Source: Mallotus nudiflorus (lineage: Eukaryota; Streptophyta; Magnoliopsida; Malpighiales; Euphorbiaceae). Taken from it: a stretch of 64,000 nucleotides of DNA. The stretch spans positions 7,111,001 to 7,175,000 of the forward strand of contig CANTUR010000239.1 in the NCBI GenBank assembly GCA_947683625.1, written 5' to 3'. The notes under the pieces were generated by a model that was not told the origin of the DNA, made no database searches, and worked only from the letters and a program-made list of their open reading frames with translations. Made by a program: the position numbers and the translations under genes. Positions 23,247 through 36,200 of this stretch are shown here, in pieces. The stretch's first letter is position 1; each line of letters starts with the position of its first letter.

Positions 23247-24082
23247 GATGAATAGATTTGAAGAAGAATTTTTCAAAGTTGGTTACTGGACCAATAAGTC
23301 ACCTATAAACCTAGATGATTTCTAAAAATAAACTAATGAATGCTTGATGCCTCAGGATCACTTTTGGACTAAGGCACATTTTGGCTATTCAGGTCAAATT
23401 TTAAATATCACTATTAATAAAGACATTAGTGTTCAAAATATCTTCATAGAAGGCAATCAGGTGCCTTAATGTCAAAAAAAAGATGAGGTACCCACTAATT
23501 GAATAGGTTAGAATCTGAAAGCAGTTAGCGCTTTTGAGAGTACTCAAGTTTTCAAGAAAGTCTTTCAGGATGCAATACCTCAAATGGTTAATTCCCTGAA
23601 GCAAGGCTTTAAAAAAATGTTATAGGATACTGTGCAAGCGTTTTCCAAAATGAATGAATAGTCATCTAAACAACATACCACTATATCCAAGCCAGATATA
23701 GTTCAGGAGGAGTTTGGCAATTATGCAAAAATTCTAGAAGTTTAATTAGTCACTGATGAAAGGACTAACGTAGCCTTACAACCATGAGTGTACGAACATG
23801 AAGGAAGACGCACATGGGGCAATTTTTCCTAGGGTTATTTGCCAAATCCCCAATCCTAAATGAAATTTCCCCAGGGGTAAGAACTAAATTCCTAAGGACA
23901 AAAGCAAAGCACAGGGAGTACACATGAGAAACAATAAATTTCTCAAGCTCACACACTAGTTCCCTAGGAACAGGAATTAATTCCCCAAGGATTAAAAAAA
24001 ATTCAAAAAGTGACATTTTACCTGAGAAAAAATCAATTTGCCAAACACTGGTTCTTGAAAATTTGTCTTCTCCTTAATCCTC
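23247..24082 (+). pseudogene. Element C internal ORF, 5' part (unknown, decayed)
   Basis: An ATG at 23247 opens a frame reading MNRFEEEFFKVGYW that stays in phase, with scattered stops, to the B insertion at 24083 (for example ISVQNIFIEGNQVP near 23430 and FKKVFQDAIPQMVNSLKQG near 23555). Its position after the 5' LTR suggests a gag-like product, but I see no zinc knuckle or known domain. Base content is coding-like compared with the flanks. A downstream part lies at 35573-36200. Function unknown. Confidence 0.45.
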
Positions 24083-27000
24083 TGTCACGACCCAAAACAG
24101 GGGCCATGACCGGCGCTAGGGAACGGGAATTCTTTCGAATCCGAAACCCGTAGCAAGCCTTAAAAATAAAATAAAACATGAAATATTAATAATAACAACA
24201 CAATTAAGTAAATATTATGCAATGGAAATACAATCATAAATATTACAAAATAATAATCCACTACGGGATTTAAGTCAACAACTCAAACTCATATATATAA
24301 ATAAATCTTTAATACAAATCCAGTTCAAATATTTAAAGTACATATCTCATACAAATATAATACAACAATCTCACAATCGACCATAACTACTGCAGTGTCT
24401 AGATTATAAAAATATAACTCAGGTAAGCAGTTTACATAAAGAAGCCAGAGTGGAAGAAATCCGGCATATAGGTCTGCTACTGAGGTCTGATGAAGATGAC
24501 TCTCCTGAAAAATAATCAACGGAGGGGAGTCAGACCTCACTAAGTGAATTACTATAATATATATACATGCATACTAAATGACAATGTATACAGGCAAATA
24601 CACACAGATGCAATAAAATCATTTTTATATATTTTGTTTGAAAACCACTGGTTATGAAGGATCAAATAGAACTCTAGAAAATCGCAACCTCAAAATAGTG
24701 TTAGACAACACTCTAGCCACACAGGCTCACTTATTCCAAAATATTCACTTATTCCATTTAGACAGTAGACTGGCCCCGAGACACTAAGTCAATCGAGCTC
24801 CAGCAGTCTGACTGTCAATGTGATTGGCCCCGAGACACTTGGTCAACCGAGCTCCAGCAACCACACTCTCAATCATATCTCACACATCAACTAATCAAAT
24901 CCAATCAATATCCACAAATGGTTAGTAATATAGCCTAAATGCTATCAACGTACCGGTACGTACTTGGTCCTAGTGCTGCCCACTAGGTAGCACGTTCTAT
25001 TGATATCCTTCATTAATATATAAAATGTACATTCATAAAAATAAATGATGCATGAATTTGAATAAATCTCAACATAAACCATATATATATACTAGAAATA
25101 TACCAAAAGTAAACCAGATATATTTTGAGTATATATACGGCAAATAAATCTAATTAAATTACTAAAATAAATTAGAAATATATTCAAAAACATTTTAAAC
25201 ATAATTCATTAATAAAAAATGCATATAGTTTAAAATATACCAAAAATAAACCAAAAATAAACTAAAATAAACTAAAGTACTAATTAATACCATTATGCAT
25301 TTTTAGTCAAAATAAAACATAGATTTCTAAAATCATGCACCCTAGAGCATATATATATAGAATAGTAACTCATAATTATTGCGCTCTTCGAGATGGGTCC
25401 GATGGGCCTGGTCCACTAGGCCTCGGTCTTGGTGCAACTAAACAAACAAATGATAGCACGATATTAGAATAAATCTATAAGAATTCCAAAGACTCGATCT
25501 AGAATCTTAGACACGTAATTAAATCAGAACTTGACCGGATATCACGTTTTAGAGAATTCTATCAAAAATCCGATAGAACCTCCCCTGTAAAATGGATATC
25601 TCTCTACTCAAAGAGTAGAGCTAGCCCTGCAAAGAAACACACTTCGAAAATAAACGCAGAATACAACCAAAATCCCTCGGTCGGACTCCAAACTACAAAT
25701 CACCGACCAAGGTCCACAATTCACGGAATATTTACAAAATGCCAAAAATACCCTTATATACCACAAATACATTTTATAAGTAGAAATTACGTAATTAACC
25801 CTAAAACACAGTAAAAATCGATAAAAACTCATTTTATTAGAAAAATCGTATATTATATATATAATTGAAAATAATTTACAAAAAATAGTTTTAATTAGTT
25901 AAAAATACTAAATAATTTTTAGAAATCATTTTTATACCCTAAATAACTACTAAAACCAATTTAATTACATTTTTAGCCAATTTAGTGTAAAATTACCAAA
26001 ATACCCCTATATATATAAATATACTAAAATTAATCCAAAAATTCACCAAAAATAATATAATTGCACAAAATTAATTTTCCCAACATATATTTCAATAATA
26101 TCATTAAATAAAATCAATTAAGTAATTAATTTCAATTAAACGCATAATTAACCCTATTTTCTCAAAATTACATAAACTAAATAAATTCAAAATAAATACA
26201 TAAAAATTCATGAAAATTACAAATAAATTTCTATAATTCATTTCAACACCTATAATTACCATAAAACACAATTTCATAATTTAATTAATTAATTTTCAAA
26301 AATTAGAAAATAATAATAAAATAATCAAAAATACCCAAAAATCAAAATAAATTCCAAAAAATCCCACATGAAGATTAAGCTACTAGGTTCAAAGTTTGTG
26401 AAGGAAATTTTCATGAATCAATCAAATTAAAGCTAAAAAAAATCGAAAACTCAAGTTGATCGAAATGAAGATCAAGCTTAAACCTCAACAACCACCCGTT
26501 TTCCGATCAAAAGAAGCTTAGAATAGGGACCACTAGAGCTTAGGGAGTCGATGGAGACCGGCGATGCACAAAATGGTGGTCGAAATCCCGATTGACGGTG
26601 AAGAGCTTAACACGCTGCCACAGCAAATTTCGGGCGTTCTAGCGAGCTTTCGGCGACCTGATCACGTCAGAGAGGAAGAGGAAGGAGGGGGGAGGAGGTT
26701 GGCGGCAGCTGGTGGCAGCGAAGGGTGGTCCAACATGCCAAACCGAGAGGCACAGTGAGGGTAGGGCGTTAGGAAAGAAGAAGGAGGAGGGAGGGGCAGT
26801 TTGGTAATTTGGCAAAGTTTGATTTTTTTAAACTATATATTATGTATATATTATGTATATATATAATCACACTATATATTATAATAATATAAACTCCCAC
26901 ACACATATAATTTAATATATTAATAATTTTATACACTCAAAAATAATTAAATAATATTAAAACTAAATAATAAATAATAAAAAAATTAGGGTAATTAATT

Positions 27001-27307
27001 AAACCCTAGTTTAATTTAAATATATACACATATATACACTTTATTTTAGCACCTTAAAAATATATATGAGTTCATGCAAATTCGTGAAATTGTTTAAAAT
27101 AATTAATATTAAATTATTTATGTGTTAATTTTCACGAAAATAAAATTCTCGAAATTTTTTTACGTAAAGTACTTAAAATAATATAAAACAATTAAAATTA
27201 GCTTTAAACAAATAACAACTCATAAAAATATCATAATTATATACAAAATTATTAACACTGCATATCCCGATGCAAAATAAAAATATTTAAAAACTCGGGA
27301 TATTACA
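24083..27307 (-). repeat. Element B 3' LTR
   Basis: 3225 bp. On the minus strand it starts TGTAATATCCCGAG and ends GGTCGTGACA. It contains a GC-rich island at 26530-26815, in contrast to the AT-rich rest, with a chance ORF. A duplicated TATATTATGTATA block near 26835 is single in the other LTR. Confidence 0.93.
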
Positions 27308-27326
27308 GTCTTCCCCCCTTACAAGA
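27308..27326 (-). promoter_or_regulatory. Element B polypurine tract
   Basis: The minus strand reads GTAAGGGGGGAAGAC directly before the LTR start TGTAATATC. Confidence 0.85.
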
Positions 27327-27364
27327 ATTCGTCCCCGAATTCCAGAAATAAAATGATTACAAGA

Positions 27365-28620
27365 TCAAGAAGGGAAGAGATATGGGTAAGAAGCTCGTAT
27401 CTCAGCTTCAGTCTCCCATGTATGCTCCTCAATTCTGTTGCTACGCCACAGAACCTTGACCATTGGAATCTGCTTCGACTGCAACTGTCGAACTTGATAA
27501 TCAATGATCGCCACAGGTTCTTCCACAAATGTAAAATCTTCACTCACTTCTGCACTGTCGAGCTGCAACACGTGTGAAGGGTCTGAGATATATTTCCTCA
27601 GCATTGAGATATAAAACACCGGATGCACCTATGACATACTCAGGGGCAAAGCCAACCGATATGCAACAATGCCTACTCTCTCCAAGATCTCAAACGGTCT
27701 GATATATCTCGGTGCCAACTTACCCTTCCTGCCAAATCTCATCACACCCTTCATCGGAGATACCTTTAGAAAAACATAGTCTCCAACCTGAAACTCCACA
27801 TCTCTGCGCCTAGGATCCGCATAGCTCTTCTGTCTGCTAACTGTGGTCTCTAATCTATGCTTAATCACGACGACTTTCTCTGTAGCATCCTGAACCATCT
27901 CAGGTCCAGTCAAAGCTCTCTTACCAATCTCATCCCAACTCAGAGGGGATCTACATTTCCTTCCATACAATGCCTCATACTGTGCCATGCCAATACTGTT
28001 ATGGTAGCTGTTATTATATGCAAACTCAATAAGAGGCAAATGATCATCCCAGCTATCTCCCAAATCTAGAACACACATCCTCAACATATCTTCCAGTGTC
28101 TGGATCGTCCTCTCAGACTGACCATCTGTCTGAGGATGAAAAGCAGTACTGAAATCCAACCTAGTGCCCATTGCTTCTTGCAACTTCTGCTAAAAATGAG
28201 AGGTAAACACTGAACCTCTGTCTAACACAATGGACACAGGTACTCCATGAAGGCACATAATATACTTCACATATAACTTCATCAATCTAGCTACAGAATA
28301 GGTGGCTTTCACAGGCAAGAAATGTGCAGACTTCGTCAACCTGTCTACAATCACCCAGATGGAATCGTATCCATCCTTAGAACAAGGTAAACCAACCACA
28401 AAATCCATAGCTATCCTTTCCCACTTCCACTCAGGAATAGGAAGAGGCTGAAGCTTCCTAGAAGGCTTCTGATGTTCAGCTTTCACATGCTGACACGTTA
28501 GGCACTTAACAACATAATCAGCGACATCCTTCTTTAGTCTGTCCCACCAGTATAAGTCTCTGATACTGTGGTACATCTTAGTGACACCAGAATGCTATAG
28601 GCTGTAGAATGTGCTTACTC
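27365..28620 (-). pseudogene. Element B integrase with chromodomain-like tail
   Basis: The zinc-binding domain ends in LYWWDRLKKD and KCLTCQHVK (28570-28490). The DDE core shows AMDFVVGLP, then IVLDRGSVFTSHF near 28215, then TDGQSERTIQTLEDMLR near 28110, so D, D and E are present. There is one stop where the family has Trp (HF*QKLQ at 28190). A second stop lies at 27629, just before MHPVFYISML. The C-terminal 27365-27628 reads VKVLWRSNRIEEHTWETEAE, the Tekay chromodomain-like tail. Only two stops in about 400 codons make this the best preserved integrase of the window. Confidence 0.92.
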
Positions 28621-29636
28621 TAGGATCTCTTCTCTCAAATCATCCACATCAGGAACACACAATCTACCACCGATCCATAACACACCGTCATCATCGAGTG
28701 TGAAATCAGTGAACTTCCCTGCTCGAACATTCTCTGCAAGCTCTTCTAGAATAGGATCTCAGCTTTGAGCTGCTTTAATCCTATCCCTCAGTACAGATCG
28801 CACCTTAAATTGAGCTAGCAGTCCACCTGACCTACTGATCTTCATTATCAGACCTTGATCCACCAACAGATGCAACTCCTGGATTAACGGTCTCCTCTCA
28901 ACACTTATGTGAGTAAGACTGCCTGAGGACTTTCTACTCAAGGCATCTGCTACCACATTAGCCTTGCCCGAATGATATAAAATCTCACAGTCATAATCCT
29001 TCAACAATTCCAACCATCTCCTCTGCCTCAGATTCAGATCTCTCTGCTGAAAAATATACTTAAGGCTCTTATGATCAGTAAAAATCTCACAAGTCACCCC
29101 GTACAGATAATGTCTCCAAATCTTGAGAGCAAAGATCACTGCAGCCATTTCAAAGTCATGTGTAGGATAGTTCTCCTCATGCTTCTTCAACTGCCTTGAA
29201 GCATAGGCTATCACCCTACCATTCTGCATTAACACACAACCAAGGCCAACTCTACAGGCATCACAATAAACTATGAACTTGTCCACACTATTAGGCAAAG
29301 CTAACACTGGGGTTGTGGTTAATTTCTCCTTCAATAATTGGAAGCTATTCTCACAAGCTTCTGACCACTCAAATCCAACATTCTTTTGAGTCAAGCGAGT
29401 CATAGGGCTGCAATTCTGAAAAAATCCTGCACAAACCACCTATAATACCCGGCTAAACCCAGAAAACTTTGAATCTTAGTAACAGAAGTCGGTCTAGGCC
29501 ATTCAGACACTGCCTCAATCTTCTGTGGATCAACCTGGATACCTTCTTTAGACACTATGTGTCCAAGAAAAGAAACACTCTCCATCCAGAAATCATACTT
29601 TGAAAATTTAGCATAAAGCTGATGATCTCTCAGTGT
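28621..29636 (-). pseudogene. Element B RNase H and RT C-terminus
   Basis: The frame at 28759-29439 carries VYCDACRVGLGCVLMQNGRV, YASRQLKKHEENYPTHDFEM and VADALSRKSSG, the RNase H and linker of Ty3/gypsy. The overlapping frame 29400-29585 (SFLGHIVSKEGIQVDPQKIE) is the RT thumb. The overlap of the two frames marks a frameshift near 29400-29440. A short gap with stops separates this part from integrase. Confidence 0.92.
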
Positions 29637-30104
29637 TTACAGTACAATCCTCAAGTGATATACATGCTCCTCCATACACTTTGAATAAACCAGTATATCA
29701 TCAATGAAGACTACCATAAACTGATCCACATATGGTTTGAATACCCTATTCATCAAGTCCATAAAAGCTGTTAGTGCATTAGTTAAACCAAAAGACATCA
29801 CCAGGAACTCATAATGGCCATATCGAGTGCGGAATGCTGTTTTAGGAACATCGGCTTCACTAATATGCAACTGATGATAACCCGACCTCAGATCAATATT
29901 CGAAAAGAACTGTGCACCCTGTAGCAAATCAAATAAATCATCTATCCTCGGGAGAGGATACTTATTCTTCACTGTCACCTTGTTCAACTCTCTATAGTCA
30001 ATGCATAGTCTCAAGGTACCATCCTTCTTCTTCACAAACAGGACTGGTGCACCCCAAGGAGAAACACTGGGTCTAATAAAACCCTTATCCAATAACTCTT
30101 GCAA
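29637..30104 (-). pseudogene. Element B reverse transcriptase core
   Basis: An open frame of 155 codons. It has TLRLCIDYRELNKVTVKNKY, then NIDLRSGYHQL, then the catalytic box FMVVFIDDILVYSK with both Asp residues intact. A stop upstream (30104/30105 junction, in the LLQELL region) and one after HLRIVL (29637) break the polyprotein. Sequence and order match A's RT at 14992-15500. Confidence 0.94.
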
Positions 30105-30770
30105 CTACTCCTTCAACTCTTTCAACTCTGCAAGAGCCATTCTGTAGGGTGGCATAGATATAGGAGTAGTACCTGGAACCACATCTATACAGAACTCAAT
30201 CTCTCTATAAGGTGGTAAACTTGGCAACTCCTCAGGAAAAACATCAGAAAACTCACAGGCAACAGGAACATCTGTGAGTGATAACTTCTCCACTGAAGTA
30301 TCCCTGATCAATGCCAAATATCCCTGACATCTTTTCCTCAACAGCTTTCTAGCCGTAATAGCAGAAATGAGATTTTGAGGTGTGGAACTCCTATCACCCA
30401 CAAACTTAAATTCTTCTTCAACAGGAATTCTGAAAGTCACCTCTTTATTCTGACAATCTACCACGGTATAGTGCTGAGATAACCAATCCATACCCAGAAT
30501 AACATTAAATTCCATCACAGCCAACAGAATCAAATCAGCTGGTAATTCTCTACTTCCCATGAGAATTGGATAACCAGAAAGAATAATATTAGTGTCCAAG
30601 GAATCGCTCAGAGGAGTCGCAACAGATAAAGAAAAAGCCATCCTCGAAGCTTGCCAACAAGACTTGGAAGTAAAAATGGGAGAAACAAACGAATGCGTGA
30701 CATCCGGATAAAAAAAAACCCATGCATCCAGGTAACAGACAAAAATAGTACCTGCCAAGACTGCATTAGA
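30105..30770 (-). pseudogene. Element B protease and linker to RT
   Basis: An open frame of about 217 codons with VMEFNVILGMDWLSQHYTVV and FKFVGDRSSTPQNLISAITA, the protease C-terminal part and linker. At the active site, where relatives have LIDSGATHSF, it reads FFYPDVTHSF, so the D-S-G triad is destroyed. It runs directly into RT. Confidence 0.88.
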
Positions 30771-32111
30771 TGCCTGAGCATCCTGCTGAGTAAGGTGGAA
30801 GACTCTAGCCTATCCTCGACCTCCCTGCTGACTGGTAGAAGCCTAGCCAACACCTCTGGCACCTCCTCTAGTACCTTTACCATGACTCTACTGTAGAACA
30901 AGCTGAGTGGAACTCTGATGCTGGGCTGGAGGCAACTGAAATGGTACGAGTGTAGCACTAGCAATCGACTGCTGTGGAAATCATGGAATCTGCGGCTACT
31001 GATGCCCAGAGTAAGGACACGATCTGGCATAATGTCTTGTCTGCCTGCATCTAAAGCATGTCAGTGGTGTCAGGTAACATGGTCCCTGATGGACTCTACC
31101 GCAGGTCTGACAAACACTGGCAGCTAATCCAGAACTATGACCATTGCTACTGCTTGAAGCACCTGACCCAAATCTGAATGGTCTACGCTAACCTCCACGG
31201 CCATGTCTACTGCTCTGATGCACTCGCTGCTGCTGCCTCTAACTTTATTGAGTCGATCCTCTCTGCTGACTACTCGAACTAACATGAAAACTAGAATACG
31301 GAGTAGCCTGCAATCCACTCAATTGAACTCCCAGCTGGTAATAATCAGGCATCGCTCCCTGCCTAACTAGCCTCAGCTTAATCTCCTTGGCCAACTCAAT
31401 CATAGACTCCAGAGTAAGGCCTGTTGTAGGCATACCATCAAATGCAAAACCCAATCCGGTGACGTAGGTAGTGACTACGAAATACTGATCTCGCATCAGG
31501 TCCTCTGCATATCTACCCAGTCGGAGAAACTCTCGGGTGTACTCCTCTACTGATCGATCACCGTGAGAAATGCTAGTCAGTCGGAGATGATAGCTTATGC
31601 GGAGAGGCTCTGGACAGAATCTCCTTATAAACTGCTCTCGAAACTGAGCCCAGGTCTTCGTCATCATATAGGGCTGAATCATCTGAATAAACCAGTCTAG
31701 AGCTGGTCCCTCGACAAACAGCTAGACGATCATAATCCGCTGATACTGGGTGTGAGCAGTCTGAGTCCGAGTCTCGATCACATGTAGAAAGTCTAACGGA
31801 TCGAAAGTTCCACCAAACGTAATCCTGCCAACTCTGGCATAAAACAGAGCTGCCTCAGGGTCAGACATACCCTACTGATAGGTAGGCCAAACAGGCTGAA
31901 CAATTGGAGGTACAGGAACATCAAACTCAGGCTCTACAGGCTCCTCGTCCTGTAACTCTCTCTGCCTACGGTGACCTACCGCTCCTCGAGGTTTACCTCT
32001 GCCACGACCTCTGCATCTAACTGGCTGCTCAGGAGGTAAAACCTCATCCTGAAAAGACTCATCATCCTCGGCCTCAACGATCGGTGGAGCGACACGCGCT
32101 CGCCTCCTCAT
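30771..32111 (-). pseudogene. Element B gag
   Basis: It starts MRRRARVAPP at 32111, close to the start seen in A; an upstream in-frame ATG at 32150 is less likely because A lacks it. An arginine/glycine-rich N-terminal part follows (RCRGRGRGKPRGAVGHRR). The capsid domain is open at 31245-31682 (TWAQFREQFIRRFCPEPLR, SVEEYTREFLRLGRYAEDLM). A zinc knuckle at 31014-31058 reads CFRCRQTRHYARSC, with the usual Gly before His changed to Arg. Stops and frameshifts interrupt it around 31690-31870 and 31050-31240. Confidence 0.9.
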
Positions 32112-32293
32112 TTTAAAAAGACAACAGGACAATTCAGACAAAACAGACAAATGAGGAATAACGCAGAAAACTAAAGCAAGGAATACTTATCAAGACATAC
32201 TCGAACCTAAGTCATTATAGTAGTTTCAAAAGAAAACACAACTTTAAAAACAAGGGCCACAACTCACACAATTAAGCCCTGACACAGAACTCC

Positions 32294-32305
32294 GCTCTGA
32301 TACCA
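32294..32305 (-). promoter_or_regulatory. Element B primer binding site
   Basis: The minus strand reads TGGTATCAGAGC, the exact initiator-tRNA-Met-type PBS, four bases from the 5' LTR. Confidence 0.92.
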
Positions 32306-32309
32306 ACTT

Positions 32310-35300
32310 TGTCATGACCTAAAACAGGGGCCATGACCGGCACTAGGGAATGGGAATTCTTTAAAATTCGAAACCCGTAGCAAGCCTTAAAAATAAAATA
32401 AAACATGCAATATTAATAACAACAACACAATTAAGTAAATATTATGTAGCGGAAATACAATCATAAATATTACAAAATAATAATCCACCACGGGATTTAA
32501 ATCAATAACTCAAACTCACATATATAAATAAATCTTTAATACAAATTCAGTTCAAATATTTAAAGTACATATCTCATACAAATATAATACAAAAATCTCA
32601 CAATCAACCATAACTACTGCAGTGTCTAGATTATAAAAATATAACTCAGGTAAGCAGTTTACATAAAGAAGCCGGAGCGAAAGAAATTTGATGTACAGGT
32701 CTACTATTGAGGTCTGATGAAGATGACTCTCCTGAAAAATAATCAACGGGGGGGAGTCAGACCTTACTGAGTGAATTACTATAATATATATACATGCATA
32801 CTAAATGACAATGTATACAGTCAATAGTATATATATAAATATATATACAGGCAAATACACACAGATGCAGTAAAATCATTTTTATATATTTTGTTTGAAA
32901 ACCACTGGTTATGAAGGATCAAATAGAACCCTAGAAAATTGTAACCTCAAAATAGTGTTAGACAACACTCTAGCCACACAGGCTCAATTATTCGAAAATA
33001 TTCACTTATTCCATTTAGATAGTAGACTGATCCCGAGACACTAAGTCAACCGAGCTCCAGCATTCTGACTGTCAGTGTGATTGGCCCCGAGACACTTGGT
33101 CAACCGAGCTCCAGCAATCACACTCCTAATCATATCTCACACATTAACTAATCAAATCCAATCAATATCCACAAATATTTAGTAATATAGCCTAAATGCT
33201 ATTAGCGTACCGGTACGTACTTGGTCCTAGTGCTGCCCATTAGGTAGCACATTCTATTGATATCCTTCATTAATATATAAAATGTACATTCATAAAAATA
33301 AATGATGCATGAATTTGAATAAAATCTCAACATAAACCATATATATATACTAGAAATATACCAAAAGTAAACCAGATATATTTTGAGTATATATATGGCA
33401 AATAAATCCAATTAAATTACTAAAATAAACTAGAAATATATTCAAAAACATTTTAAACATAATTCATTAATAAAACATGCATATAGTTTAAAATATACCA
33501 AAAATAAACCAAAAGTAAACTAAAATAAACTCAAGTACTAATTAATACCATTATGCATTTTTAGTCAAAATAAGACATAGATTTCTAAAATCATGCACCC
33601 TAGAGCATATATATATATAATAGTAACTCACAATTATTGCGCTCCTCGAGATGGGTCCGATGGGCCTAGTCCATTAGGCCTCGGTCTCGATGCAACTAAA
33701 CAAACAAATTACAGCACGACATTAGAATAAATCTATAAGAATTCCAAAGACTCGATCTAGAAACTTAGACACGTAATTAAATCAGAACTTAATCGGATAT
33801 CACGTTTTAGAGAATTCTATCAAAAATCCGATAGAACCTCCCCTGTAAAATGGATATCTCTCTACTCAAAGAGTAGAGCTAGCCCTGCAAAGAAACACAC
33901 TTCGAAAATAAACGCAGAATACAACCAAAATCCCTCAGTCAGACTCCAAACTACAAATCACCGACCAAGGTCCACAATTCACGGAATATTTACAAAATGC
34001 CAAAAATACCCTTATATACCACAAATACATTTTATAAGTAGAAATTACGTAATTAACCCTAAAACACAGTAAAAATCGATAAAAACTCATTTTATTAGAA
34101 AAATCGTATATTATATATATAATTGAAAATAATTTACAAAAAATAGTTTTAATTAGTTAAAAATACTAAATAATTTTTAGAAATCATTTTTATACCCTAA
34201 ATAACTACTAAAACCAATTTAATTACATTTTTAGCCAATTTAGTATAAAATTACCAAAATACCCCTATATATATAAATATACTAAAATTAATCCAAAAAT
34301 TCACCAAAAATAATATAATTGCACAAAATTAATTTTATCAACATATATTTCAATAATATCAATAAATTAATTCAATTAACTAATTAATTTCAATTAAACG
34401 CATAATTAACCCTATTTTCTCAAAATTACATAAACTAAATAAATTCAAAATAAATACATAAAAATTCAAAAAAATTAAAAATAAATTTCTATAATTCATT
34501 TCAACACCTATAATTTCCATAAAAAACAATTTCATAATTTAATTAATTAATTTTCGAAAATTAGAAAATAATAATAAAATAATCAAAAATACCCAAAAAT
34601 CAAAATAAATTCCAAAAATTATAAAAAAATTCCCACATGAATATTAAGCTACTAGGATCAAAGTTTGTGAAGGAATTTTTCATGAATCAATCAAATTAAA
34701 GCTAAGAAAAATATAAAAAACTCAAGTTGACCGAAATGAAGATCAAGCTCAAACCTCAACAACCACCCGTTTTCTGGCCAAAAGAAGCTTATAATAGGGA
34801 CCACCAGAGCTCAGGGAGTCGATGGAGACCGGCGGTGCACGAAATGGTGGCCGGAATCAGGATCGACGGTGAAGAGCTTCACATGCTACCACAGTAAATT
34901 TCGGGCATTCCAGTGAGCTTCCGACGACCTGATCACGTCAGAGAGGAAGAGGAAGGAGGGGGGAGGAGGTTGGCGGCAGCTGGTGGCGACGAAGGGTGGT
35001 CCGGAGTGCCAAACCGAGAGGCACAGTGAGGGCAGGGCGTCGGGAAAGAAGAAGAAGGAGGAGGGAGGGGCAGTTTGGTAATTTGGCAAAGTTTGATTTT
35101 TTAAAACTATATATTATGTATATATATAATCACACTATATATTATAATAATATAAACTCCCACACACATATAATTTAATATATTAATAATTTTATACACT
35201 CAAAAATAATTAAATAATGTTAAAACTAAATAATAAATAATAAAAAAATTAGGGTAATTAATTAAACCCTAGTTTAATTTAAATATATACACATATATGC

Positions 35301-35570
35301 ACTTTATTTTAGCACTTTAAAAATATATATGAGTTCATGCAAATTCGTGAAATTGTTTAAAATAATTAATATTAAATTATTTATGTGTTAATTTTCCCAG
35401 AAATAAAATTCTCTAAAAAATTTTACGTAAAACACTTAAAATAATATAAAACAATTAAAATTAGCTTTAAAAAAATAACAACTCATAAAAATATCATAAT
35501 TATATACAAAATTATTCACACTGCATATCCCGATGCATAATAAAAATATTTAAAAACTCGGGATATTACA
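32310..35570 (-). repeat. Element B 5' LTR
   Basis: 3261 bp, nearly identical to the 3' LTR. It has an extra segment of about 35 bp at 32820-32855 (a TATATA-rich duplication). Its GC-rich island lies at about 34800-35090. Confidence 0.93.
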
Positions 35571-35572
35571 TG

Positions 35573-36200
35573 CTCGAAGGTGGAAATGAACTTGAATGTA
35601 GAATAGAAGATAGAGCTAATAGAGGAAAATTCACTTTCCTTAATGGTATTAACCAAATATCTTATTATGGATTTGAGAACATTGGTGGATGTAAAAATAA
35701 AAATTAAAGAAAAAGAGGTGGTTCATCCTTCAAACATAAATCCAAACAGGTTTGAAAATTATTAGAGGTCAGTTTCTCACAAGAAATTTTTACCATCAGA
35801 TGAAAGGCCACTTGATCTAAATTCCTTAAAAAATAACCATAAATAAAGGCCAATGAAAGATGAGAGGCTTGGGTAATATAGATTTTTAATGTCATAGTTT
35901 GTTCTACCAAACAAGCAGTGGTGTAAAATAAAGCATAGGAATTTTTCTTAGCCACTGACTCTTATGCACATAAAAGAAGACTACAGAGACAAAGGACATT
36001 TGAAGAATAGAAGGTCCAACCTAATGCTATGGTCAAACCCAAGCCTAAAGCTATAAGTGATCCACTTTCTAACACAAGAAAGTCCTTAATGTAAAAGGCT
36101 GAGTTAGGTGTCATTAGATTCCACACTCGAGGGGGCAACTTTCCCAAGAGAAACAGAAAGGAACGTCCTAGAAAAGTCATCAGCAGAGGTAATTAATGCA
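35573..36200 (+). pseudogene. Element C internal ORF, 3' part (unknown, decayed)
   Basis: Plus-strand text after the B insertion reads LEGGNELECRIEDRANRGKF then FLNGINQISYYGFENIGG in one frame, followed by several stops. A basic tail (GGNFPKRNRKERPRK) lies near 36130-36175. This looks like the continuation of the frame at 23247-24082, with the same decay pattern. No known domain recognised; no RT or integrase motif in any frame up to 37160. Confidence 0.4.

Larger units (their letters stand above)
24083..35570 (-). mobile_element. Ty3/gypsy Tekay-type chromovirus 'B'
   Basis: Nearly identical long LTRs (24083-27307 and 32310-35570) with TG...CA ends and outer flanks TCCTC/TGCTC (a 5-bp target duplication with one mismatch). 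It reads on the minus strand: PBS next to the right LTR, then gag, protease, RT, RNase H, integrase, chromodomain-like tail, and PPT next to the left LTR. The internal region is 5.0 kb. Coding frames are long with only a few stops, and LTR-LTR identity is much higher than in A, so this is the youngest complete element here. It is inserted in C. Stops, frame breaks and a damaged protease site make it probably non-autonomous now. Confidence 0.95.

Noticed and set aside
26564..26758. ORF in a GC-rich patch that looks like a gene island
   Set aside because: It is the GC-rich part of B's LTR, repeated at 34800-35090 and in the LTR at 54630-54800.
29400..29585. Separate small gene overlapping the RNase H frame of B
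   Set aside because: It is the RT thumb in another frame; the overlap marks a frameshift in one pol gene.
5182..35570. Endogenous pararetrovirus as the source of RT
   Set aside because: All RT regions sit between LTRs with integrase, PBS and PPT; no movement-protein or virus-type gene order is seen.
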